The notes under the pieces were generated by a model. That model was given only the letters and a program-made list of their open reading frames with translations, did not search any database and was not told the origin of the DNA. The position numbers and the translations under genes are program-made. A stretch of 5,146 bases of DNA from Bacteroidales bacterium (GTDB lineage Bacteria; Bacteroidota; Bacteroidia; Bacteroidales; P3): contig JAGBSA010000080.1 in assembly GCA_017632095.1 (NCBI GenBank), positions 1-5,146 on the forward strand. The letters run 5' to 3'. Positions 1 to 5,146 of this stretch are shown piece after piece. How positions within the stretch are numbered: position 1 is the stretch's first letter; every line of letters begins with the position of its first letter.

Positions 1-389
1 TTGACGCCAACGACTAAAATAACGTATGGTTTCTTATCTTCTGGTATATCGAATGTAGTTCCGTCACCAGAATTATTTTCTTGCAATAAAGCAGCGATTT
101 CTTCTTTAAGGATTCGGTTTAGTTCATTTGTGCCAAGATATTTATCACGAGCGACACGTTCCTGGATACGTCCGATGATTTTCAATGTTGTGTCAACACC
201 GACATCTGAAGTAACTAAAATCTCTTCAAGATTATCCAAAACTTCATCGTCAACTTTTGACTTTCCAATGATAGCTTTTGATATTCTGTCGAATACGCTG
301 GTACGTGTCTTTTCTAACCCTTTGTCGAGTTCTTGTTTCTGTTCTTGCTCGACTTCCTTGTTTCTCTTTAAAAATGAAAATAAACCCAT
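1..389 (-). CDS. ftsY: Signal recognition particle receptor FtsY, N-terminal part (cut by left edge)
   Basis: FtsY is the SRP-family GTPase at the inner membrane that receives ribosome-SRP complexes and hands nascent membrane proteins to SecYEG. The frame opens with ATG at 389 and stays open for 129 codons to the window edge. Residues 1-20 form a short charged, Gln/Glu-rich segment (a minimal A domain). Residues about 21-105 are the four-helix N domain, including LEKTRTSVF, GKSKVDDEVLDNLEE and LVTSDVGVDTTLKII, all characteristic of FtsY rather than Ffh. Residues 121-129 read PYVILVVGV, the strand leading into the P-loop (G1), so the whole GTPase domain lies outside the window. The short acidic N-terminus fits Bacteroidota FtsY proteins, which lack the long A domain of E. 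coli. It lies 75 bp downstream of purH on the same strand with no promoter visible to me between them, so co-transcription is likely. Identification is firm. Confidence 0.95.
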   Translation of the reverse strand, partial: MGLFSFLKRNKEVEQEQKQELDKGLEKTRTSVFDRISKAIIGKSKVDDEVLDNLEEILVTSDVGVDTTLKIIGRIQERVARDKYLGTNELNRILKEEIAALLQENNSGDGTTFDIPEDKKPYVILVVGV

Positions 390-464
390 CTTTTATATTA
401 TTTTCCTTACTTTTACGGCGTTTTACTTTTTCGGTTTCAATTTTTATTCTAAAAATATATTTTT
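390..464 (-). other. purH-ftsY intergenic spacer
   Basis: This very AT-rich 75-bp spacer separates the purH stop from the ftsY start. An all-AT inverted repeat (440-445 with 451-456, 5-nt loop) is present, but on the coding strand no T-run follows it, so it is a poor terminator candidate. I see no TAnnTTTG box on the minus strand and no small open frame. A GAAAATA-type A-rich stretch precedes the ftsY ATG instead of a strong Shine-Dalgarno, as is usual in Bacteroidota. Confidence 0.5.
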
Positions 465-1982
465 TTAGTGTTTGAAGTGCCTGTTGCCAGTCATTGCCAT
501 AGCTATATTATTCTTTTCACAGAATTCTATGCTTAGGTCATCTTTCACACTACCTCCCGGTTGTATCACTGCTTTTATGCCTTCTTTGTGTGCGATTTCC
601 ACACAATCAGGGAATGGGAAGAACGCATCAGATGCCATAACTGCTCCTTCTAATTCGAATCCAAAGCTCTTTGCTTTTTCTATGGCTTGACGAAGCGCAT
701 CTACACGGCTCGTTTGACCTGTTCCACTTGCACACAATTGTTGATTTTTTGCTAAAACAATTGCGTTAGACTTTGTATGTTTTACTAATTTATTGGCAAA
801 TATCAAGTCTTGTTTTTGTTCTTCTGTAAGCGATGTTGAAGTTACAGATTTCAAATCTTCTGCTTTTTCAACTACGTTATCTGCATCTTGAACCAAGATT
901 CCGTTAAGTGCTGAACGGAATTGCATTTCCGGCATCGGTGTATCTTTGCGTTTCAACAAGATTCTGTTTTTCTTACATTTCAAAATCTCCAATGCTTCCT
1001 CAGAATAATCAGGAGCGATGCATATTTCCATAAACAGGCTGTTCATAACCTCAGCTGTTTCTTTATCTATTGTGCGGTTACATACCAAAACTCCTCCGAA
1101 TGCAGAAACAGGGTCTCCTGCTAGTGCTGCTTCATAGGCTTCTTTCAATGTTTTACGGCTCGCTAATCCACATGCATTGTTGTGTTTTATGATTGCAAAT
1201 GTGGTTTCTTCAAAATCATCTATCAATCTGCAAGCAGCATCTATGTCTCCGATGTTGTTATACGAAATTTCCTTACCATGCAATTGTTCAACGAATGATT
1301 CCAAATCGCCATAGAAGACTCCCTTTTGGTGTGGATTTTCTCCATAACGCAACACTTTAGCTTCGTGACTGCTTTGTTTGAATACAGGCATTTGAGTTTG
1401 TTGGTTGAAGTATTCAAATATTGCTGTATCGTAGTCTGAACTTTGTGCAAAGGCATAGCTTGCAAAACGACGACGATCTTCAAGGCTTGTTGCACATTCT
1501 TGCTTTGACAACAATTCCATCAATTCTGCATAATGCTCAACAGAAGGAACAATCAACACATCTTTGAAGTTCTTTGCTGCTGCTCTTATAAGAGATATTC
1601 CACCTATGTCTATTTTCTCTATAATATCTGCTTCACAAGCTCCACTCTCTACTGTTTTCTTGAACGGATAAAGGTCTACGATAACTAAATCTATCTGAGG
1701 AATTTCATAGTTCTTTGTTTGCTCCATGTCTTGAGCGTTTTCTCTTCTTGCCAATATTCCTCCGAACACTTTTGGGTGAAGAGTTTTCACTCTGCCTCCA
1801 AGTATTGATGGATAGCCTGTAAGACCTTCAACTGTTTTTGCTTGTATTCCAAGATTACAAATGTAGTCGTATGTTCCGCCTGTTGAATAGATTTCTACTC
1901 CATTGGCATCTAACAACTTTACTATTTCATCTAATCCGTCTTTATAAAAGACTGAGATCAATGCTCCTTTTATTTTCTTCAT
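465..1982 (-). CDS. purH: Bifunctional AICAR transformylase / IMP cyclohydrolase PurH
   Basis: PurH carries out the last two steps of de novo purine synthesis in the cytosol: formylation of AICAR with 10-formyl-tetrahydrofolate to FAICAR, then ring closure to IMP. The 505-residue length fits bacterial PurH. The N-terminal MGS-like cyclohydrolase domain (about 1-195) shows STGGTYDY (33-40), GRVKTLHPKVFGGIL (63-77) and DLYPF (103-107). The transformylase domain shows LRYGENPHQ (211-219), the catalytic KHNNACG (Lys266, His267), SAFGG (293-297), KSNAIVLA (404-411) and SGTGQTSRVDA (419-429). The tail has ASDAFFPFPD and QPGGSVKDD and ends in TGNRHFKH, the typical C-terminus, so the gene is intact. 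The ATG at 1982 gives MKKIKGALISV, the standard family start. It is the first gene of the left block, preceded by a 224-bp spacer with a promoter-like box at 2005-2012, and is followed by ftsY. Confidence 0.98.
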   Translation of the reverse strand: MKKIKGALISVFYKDGLDEIVKLLDANGVEIYSTGGTYDYICNLGIQAKTVEGLTGYPSILGGRVKTLHPKVFGGILARRENAQDMEQTKNYEIPQIDLVIVDLYPFKKTVESGACEADIIEKIDIGGISLIRAAAKNFKDVLIVPSVEHYAELMELLSKQECATSLEDRRRFASYAFAQSSDYDTAIFEYFNQQTQMPVFKQSSHEAKVLRYGENPHQKGVFYGDLESFVEQLHGKEISYNNIGDIDAACRLIDDFEETTFAIIKHNNACGLASRKTLKEAYEAALAGDPVSAFGGVLVCNRTIDKETAEVMNSLFMEICIAPDYSEEALEILKCKKNRILLKRKDTPMPEMQFRSALNGILVQDADNVVEKAEDLKSVTSTSLTEEQKQDLIFANKLVKHTKSNAIVLAKNQQLCASGTGQTSRVDALRQAIEKAKSFGFELEGAVMASDAFFPFPDCVEIAHKEGIKAVIQPGGSVKDDLSIEFCEKNNIAMAMTGNRHFKH

Positions 1983-2004
1983 CGCTTTATTCGAATTATA
2001 TTAT

Positions 2005-2012
2005 CAAATCTA
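2005..2012 (-). promoter_or_regulatory. Candidate Bacteroidota -7 promoter element for purH
   Basis: Read on the minus strand this is TAGATTTG, an exact match to the TAnnTTTG -7 consensus of the Bacteroidota primary sigma factor. It would place the transcription start near 1998 and give a leader of roughly 15 nt before the purH ATG at 1982. The partner -33 TTTG is not visible at the expected 19-21 bp spacing, where the minus strand reads around AATCAAA. It is therefore a half-supported promoter, although its position is exactly right. Confidence 0.4.
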
Positions 2013-2055
2013 TGTTCTGTTTCTTTACTTGTTTGATTCGTAAAATTAAATCTTC

Positions 2056-2119
2056 GTTTCAATTTACTGAATCTTTGTTTTAATTTTTTCTTTCTGCGTT
2101 TTGATTCACTGAAACAAAG
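2056..2119. repeat. Overlapping imperfect inverted repeats in pfkA-purH spacer
   Basis: GTTTCA (2056-2061) and TGAATC (2068-2073) on the left are matched in inverted order by GATTCA (2103-2108) and TGAAAC (2110-2115) on the right. That gives twelve paired bases with a 6-nt bulge in one arm and one extra base in the other. A second, mutually exclusive pairing joins CTTTGTTT (2073-2080) with AAACAAAG (2112-2119), a perfect 8-bp match. TTTGATTC also occurs twice directly (2032-2039 and 2100-2107). These could be a weak leader structure upstream of the promoter-like box or chance in low-complexity AT-rich DNA. Confidence 0.35.
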
Positions 2120-2130
2120 AGTTATTTTTC

Positions 2131-2173
2131 AAAACAAAAAAAATAAATCTACCGATTAAACTTTGGCTTTAAT
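2131..2173 (-). terminator. Weak candidate terminator downstream of pfkA
   Basis: On the minus strand, a 6-bp stem made only of A-T pairs (2173-2168 with 2160-2155, 7-nt loop) is followed after a few bases by a T-rich run with eight consecutive T, read from about 2148 to 2131. A competing 5-bp GC-containing stem pairs 2187-2191 with 2163-2167. Neither is strong, so termination here is inferred mainly from position after pfkA and from the T-run. Confidence 0.22.
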
Positions 2174-2206
2174 ATCTTGATTTTCCGCCAATTCTTTTAT
2201 TTGTGT

Positions 2207-3304
2207 TTAATCTCCAAATTCTATGTTTAAGCCTCTTGCTGTATTGACCAAGAAACTGTCAGGTGAAACAAGATGTGGTTCTTTCAAGGCTTGCTCAAAT
2301 GTAACCGCAATTATATCGGGGTGCTTGTAAGCTACCATTTTACCAAACTCTCCATTCATTGCTAGCTCAAAGGCTTTCACTCCGAATTCTGAAGCTAATA
2401 CTCTGTCGTATGCAATAGGCGTTCCTCCACGTTGAAGATGTCCTAAAACAGATACTCGAATATCGTATTCCACTCCTGCTTCTTCTAATTCTAATTTTAG
2501 AGCTTGTCCTATGCCTCCAAGTTTGAAATGAAAATCTCCCGGATCTTGCGATTTGAAACCTACTTGTTCTCCTTTTGCATTCTTGCTTCCTTCGGCTACT
2601 ACTATGATACAATATCCTCGTCCTTTTTTGTAGCGGGTTTCTATCTTCGCTTTGATTTTCTCTATATTGTAAGGGATTTCGGGAATAATGCATATATCAG
2701 CTCCTCCTGCGATTGCAGCATTCAAAGCTATCCAACCGGCATCACGTCCCATTACTTCAAGAATAAATATTCTGTTATGGCTGGCAGCAGTTGTTACAAG
2801 CTTATCCACAGATTCTGTTGCTATTTGCACAGCTGTTTGAAAGCCAAAAGTGAAGTCTGTCATCGACAAGTCATTGTCAATAGTCTTTGGCACTCCTATT
2901 ATATTTACTCCCTTATCATAAAGTTTCTTTGAAATCCTTTGAGAGCCGTCGCCACCAATATTTATAACTGCATCAACGCCTAAGTATTGTAGTTTGCGAA
3001 TCATTTGATCGCTCACATCGAGTGTTTCCCATGTTCCATCGGATTTTTTCACCGGATAAGCAAAAGGGCCTCCTTTATTGGTAGTTCCAAGTATTGTGCC
3101 TCCTTGTGTAAGTATGCCTGATACATTATCATTATCCAAAACTACAATCTCTGTAGGCTCTCTAAGCACTCCGTTAAAAGACTCTATACACCCAACAACC
3201 TCCCAATCTTTTTCTTGAGATGCTCTCTTAACTATTGCTCTTATTACGGCGTTTAGCCCAGGACAATCTCCGCCTCCTGTAGAGACCATTAACCTTTTCA
3301 TCAT
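2207..3304 (-). CDS. pfkA: 6-phosphofructokinase, long PPi-PFK-like clade with an ATP-type site
   Basis: This enzyme phosphorylates fructose 6-phosphate to fructose 1,6-bisphosphate, the committed step of glycolysis. Its 365 residues exceed the roughly 320 of E. coli PfkA and fit the mixed-substrate clade that includes actinobacterial enzymes. Motifs are TGGGDCPGLNAVIRA (9-23), GGDGS (117-121), GVPKTIDND (137-145, catalytic Asp143), MGRDAGW (185-191), IPEIP (207-211) and LGHLQRGGTP (287-296). Gly120, at the E. coli Gly104 position, predicts ATP as phosphoryl donor, since PPi enzymes have Asp there. Lys140, at the Gly124 position, is the residue found in PPi enzymes and in some ATP enzymes of this clade. 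Two adjacent ATG codons (3304 and 3301) are possible starts. The first overlaps the engB stop by 4 bp, which suggests translational coupling. The frame is intact and ends IEFGD. Confidence 0.95.
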   Translation of the reverse strand: MMKRLMVSTGGGDCPGLNAVIRAIVKRASQEKDWEVVGCIESFNGVLREPTEIVVLDNDNVSGILTQGGTILGTTNKGGPFAYPVKKSDGTWETLDVSDQMIRKLQYLGVDAVINIGGDGSQRISKKLYDKGVNIIGVPKTIDNDLSMTDFTFGFQTAVQIATESVDKLVTTAASHNRIFILEVMGRDAGWIALNAAIAGGADICIIPEIPYNIEKIKAKIETRYKKGRGYCIIVVAEGSKNAKGEQVGFKSQDPGDFHFKLGGIGQALKLELEEAGVEYDIRVSVLGHLQRGGTPIAYDRVLASEFGVKAFELAMNGEFGKMVAYKHPDIIAVTFEQALKEPHLVSPDSFLVNTARGLNIEFGD

Positions 3305-3915
3305 TCAATTATTTCCTTATTAAAGAATGGAATTATTTTATCTATTGTTTCCAAAACATCTTCTCGACCTACTCTTTTTTCTGATGAAGTAAGAATTATC
3401 TCAGGCAACTCTTCCCAATATTCGGATAAAGTTTCCTTAAATCGTTCTAAAGACTCCTCTGTTTTTTTTGCAGATTGCTTATCGGTCTTTGTAAATATCA
3501 ATGTAATGGGGACTTGATTTTCGCCTAAGAAGTTTATAAACTCCAAATCTATCTTTTGTGGTTCTAATCTAGAATCAATCAATACGAAAACCGTTAAAAG
3601 ATTTACTCTCTTCAACAGATAATCCTCTATCATTTTTCGCCATTTCTTGCGATTCTCCATTGAAGTCTTTGCATAGCCATAGCCGGGCAAATCGACCAAA
3701 TACCATTCCTCATTTATAAGGAAATGATTTATCAACTGCGTTTTACCGGGCTGAGACGATGTCTTCGCCAAATCTTTTTTATCAACAAGCATATTGATAA
3801 GCGAACTCTTACCCACATTACTTCTTCCAATGAATGCAAACTCCGGAAGTTTAGGTTCGGGACATTGTTCGAAATGTTGGCTACTTTTTACAAACTCTGC
3901 GGTTTTCAGAATCAT
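3301..3915 (-). CDS. engB: Ribosome biogenesis GTP-binding protein EngB (YihA/YsxC)
   Basis: EngB is a TRAFAC-class cytosolic GTPase needed for late 50S ribosomal subunit assembly and essential in several bacteria. The 204-residue length matches the family. All G motifs can be seen: G1 GRSNVGKSS (30-38), a G2 region with SQPGKTQ (54-60) containing the switch threonine, G3 DLPGYGYAK (75-83), G4 TKTD (142-145) and G5 TSS (176-178). LIDSRLEPQKIDLEF (112-126) is typical of the Bacteroidota members. The ATG at 3915 gives MILKTAEFVKSS, the usual N-terminus, where the short strand before the G domain begins. It starts 9 bp after the upstream acyltransferase stop and its TGA overlaps the pfkA start in an ATGA arrangement. 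No promoter fits in either junction, so it is an internal operon gene. Confidence 0.97.
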   Translation of the reverse strand: MILKTAEFVKSSQHFEQCPEPKLPEFAFIGRSNVGKSSLINMLVDKKDLAKTSSQPGKTQLINHFLINEEWYLVDLPGYGYAKTSMENRKKWRKMIEDYLLKRVNLLTVFVLIDSRLEPQKIDLEFINFLGENQVPITLIFTKTDKQSAKKTEESLERFKETLSEYWEELPEIILTSSEKRVGREDVLETIDKIIPFFNKEIIE

Positions 3916-3924
3916 ATTCTACAA

Positions 3925-4866
3925 TTATATTGTCATGTGACGTTTTTTCTTCTCTTCGTATATATCTGCTATTGTTACAAGAATACCTGTTTCTTCTACG
4001 TTTGAGAAGTGTGTATTTATGGAAGTACCAAAACTTTTCATCGTTGAAGAAAGATTCATGTAAGCATTAACCAACGGAGGTATGTTTTCGTTCAACGCTC
4101 TTACGCTTTTAACTAATATTTGGTAATCTTCCTTGTAGTTTTTGCCCGAAAACAACTTCACAAGTTTGTTATAATCAGTCTCAATCTCCACAGGCTCTTT
4201 TGGACATACCAATCCCTCGTTGTCAGGGAAGTGTTTCTTGTAAAAATACAAAATATAATCTCTTGCAGTCTTGTCCATAGATGGATACATCGTGATTTTG
4301 CCAAAGAAATATTTGATATTTTCATCTCTCATCACCAATCCACCTAATCCGTCCCAAATATTATCCAAAGAATATAAACCCTTACGTAAATTAACAGTCG
4401 GTTGATATTCCGGTCTTACAAAAGAACGACCCAATTCCACAGTGTTGTCAAGATACTTGTTTACAAAAGCTTCACTGAAATCAAATAAGTCTGCTGTAGC
4501 ACTTAACAAACTACCATCAGATTGACGAAAGATATCTTTTCCAACTATATATCGGTATCCTCCTATGATTTCTTCGTCTGTCGGATCCCAAACAAATAAT
4601 TGTTGATAGCAGTGTGGTTCTGGTGCTTCATCGTATAAATCTATATCACACTCCGTTCCACTACCTCCTCCGCTGACTCCGAAACTTATCTCTCTAAGTC
4701 TACCAATCTCTCTCATGATTGCAGGAGTTTTATGTGCGTTTGTGATATATATTTCTCTATTTGCAGAGTTCGTTTTCTTCAAAAACTCACATTTTTTCAG
4801 TTCTTCCTTTATCAAAGCCTTGTCCACAGGCGGTATTACATATGAAATATCAGTTTTATTCTCCAT
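3925..4866 (-). CDS. glsB: OlsB/GlsB-like N-acyltransferase (GNAT fold, glycine-lipid synthesis)
   Basis: This is a 313-residue soluble protein of the Acetyltransf_5 (OlsB/hemolysin-like) GNAT family. In Bacteroides, GlsB transfers a 3-hydroxy fatty acyl group from acyl-carrier protein to the amino group of glycine, giving the lyso-glycine lipid that GlsA then O-acylates. Recognisable features are MREIGRLREISFGV (51-64) with the conserved Arg-rich helix, the glycine-rich loop SGGGSGTE (65-72) leading to DIDLYD (74-79), GGYRYIVG (102-109), ELGRSFVRPEYQ (144-155), FFGKITMYPSM (187-197) and a C-terminal NIPPLVNAYMNLSS (261-274) region like that of ornithine-lipid OlsB. The ATG at 4866 lies 12 bp after the stop of a PlsC-type acyltransferase gene, the expected partner. 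Assignment to glycine rather than ornithine or another amine rests on the inferred phylum and on this pairing. The family call is firm and the substrate is inferred. Confidence 0.75.
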   Translation of the reverse strand: MENKTDISYVIPPVDKALIKEELKKCEFLKKTNSANREIYITNAHKTPAIMREIGRLREISFGVSGGGSGTECDIDLYDEAPEPHCYQQLFVWDPTDEEIIGGYRYIVGKDIFRQSDGSLLSATADLFDFSEAFVNKYLDNTVELGRSFVRPEYQPTVNLRKGLYSLDNIWDGLGGLVMRDENIKYFFGKITMYPSMDKTARDYILYFYKKHFPDNEGLVCPKEPVEIETDYNKLVKLFSGKNYKEDYQILVKSVRALNENIPPLVNAYMNLSSTMKSFGTSINTHFSNVEETGILVTIADIYEEKKKRHMTI

Positions 4867-4878
4867 ATCACTTATATA

Positions 4879-5146
4879 TTACTTAAACGGCTCAAATTCC
4901 GCTTGAGGATTATCTTTCAATTTATAAACATGCTCTCTGACCAATTGAGCCCATTGCATGTGCGTTCTGCTTTTATCAAATACAATATAAGGAATTGGTT
5001 TCCCAAATGTAAGTTTTATCGTTTTGTTTCTATATCTGAACATCTCGTCTGGAAGAAGTATCATTTCCAAATCAAACTTTATTCCAAAGAATCTTCGAAT
5101 CTTCGAGAAACGATAAAAACGTTTAGAATTCATTCCTTCAATAAAA
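4879..5146 (-). CDS. glsA: PlsC-type (lysophospholipid) acyltransferase, C-terminal 88 residues (cut by right edge)
   Basis: The frame is open to the right edge and ends with TAA at 4879-4881. The Met codon at 5133 is internal, because the codons before it read FIEG and continue into the conserved GxNSxxFYR segment of this acyltransferase group, so the true start is outside. The visible part contains FYRFSKIRRFFGI, EMILLPDEMF and TFGKPIPY, the C-terminal third typical of Bacteroidota lysophospholipid acyltransferases annotated as hemolysin-like. The catalytic HX4D block is not in the window. In Bacteroides the partner of GlsB is the O-acyltransferase GlsA, which esterifies the hydroxyl of the N-acyl glycine. 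The position directly upstream of the glsB-like gene, 12 bp apart, supports that role. A general 1-acylglycerol-3-phosphate acyltransferase cannot be excluded from this fragment. Confidence 0.65.
   Translation of the reverse strand, partial: FIEGMNSKRFYRFSKIRRFFGIKFDLEMILLPDEMFRYRNKTIKLTFGKPIPYIVFDKSRTHMQWAQLVREHVYKLKDNPQAEFEPFK

Larger units (their letters stand above)
1983..2206. other. pfkA-purH intergenic region
   Basis: This 224-bp AT-rich spacer is the largest non-coding stretch in the window and the only plausible transcription boundary. Near pfkA it holds weak stems and a T-rich tract on the minus strand. In the middle it has overlapping imperfect inverted repeats (2056-2119). Near purH it has a TAGATTTG box on the minus strand. 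I see no convincing small gene on either strand, no tRNA-like cloverleaf and no purine riboswitch core that I can recognise. Each element is listed separately. Confidence 0.6.

Noticed and set aside
440..456. Hairpin between purH and ftsY as a terminator
   Set aside because: The stem is only A-T pairs, and the T-run lies on the wrong side for minus-strand transcription. No plus-strand gene ends here that would need it.
1..468. Long plus-strand open frame of about 155 codons
   Set aside because: It is antisense to the clearly recognisable ftsY N-terminus and the AT-rich spacer. Its Ser/Phe-rich translation resembles no family, and it has no promoter or start context.
1231..1263. PurH reads NNIGD where I expected NNLLD
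   Set aside because: E. coli PurH also departs here (NNIAD as I remember it). The position is not a catalytic residue and the rest of the domain is normal.
2367..2693. Minus-strand open frame of about 108 codons in another frame of pfkA
   Set aside because: Its Arg/Ser-rich translation is a frame-shifted reading of pfkA, whose own frame is uninterrupted and carries all motifs.
2504..2932. Plus-strand open frame of about 142 codons
   Set aside because: It lies entirely antisense to the intact pfkA gene. The Ser/Tyr/Phe-rich translation is typical of a frame opposite an AT-rich gene.
4879..5133. Complete 84-residue gene starting at the ATG at 5133
   Set aside because: The frame continues upstream of this Met to the edge with conserved acyltransferase residues, so the Met is internal and the gene is partial.
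1..5146. Mobile element, CRISPR array, defence island, tRNA or rRNA
   Set aside because: No transposase, integrase, terminal repeats, regularly spaced repeats, cloverleaf or rRNA-like sequence was seen. Every gene is housekeeping and similar in composition.

Overview
The window is AT-rich bacterial chromosomal DNA, most likely from the phylum Bacteroidota and probably the order Bacteroidales. I judge this from protein style (FtsY, PurH and YihA/EngB resemble Bacteroides and Parabacteroides versions as I remember them), from a glycine-lipid type acyltransferase pair typical of that phylum, from the lack of Shine-Dalgarno sequences, and from one TAnnTTTG promoter-like box. No database search was possible, so the genus is left open.

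All six genes lie on the minus strand and are read from right to left. A first block runs from the right edge to 2207: the 3' end of an acyltransferase of the PlsC/lysophospholipid type (glsA-like), an OlsB/GlsB-like N-acyltransferase, the ribosome-assembly GTPase EngB (YihA/YsxC), and a 6-phosphofructokinase of the long, PPi-PFK-like clade. The junctions are 12 bp, 9 bp and a 4-bp overlap, so these four genes are almost certainly one transcription unit. A 224-bp spacer (1983-2206) follows. It contains weak AT-only stems, a T-rich stretch and a promoter-like box. The second block is purH (final two steps of IMP synthesis) and, 75 bp further on, the start of ftsY (signal recognition particle receptor), which is cut by the left edge just as its GTPase P-loop begins.

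Functionally the window is housekeeping: membrane lipid synthesis, 50S subunit assembly, glycolysis, purine synthesis and membrane protein targeting. There are no RNA genes, mobile elements, CRISPR arrays, defence genes or signs of horizontal transfer, and I do not see a previously undescribed system. The points most worth checking are the acyltransferase pair, the Gly/Lys combination in the phosphofructokinase active site, and the purH-ftsY neighbourhood.
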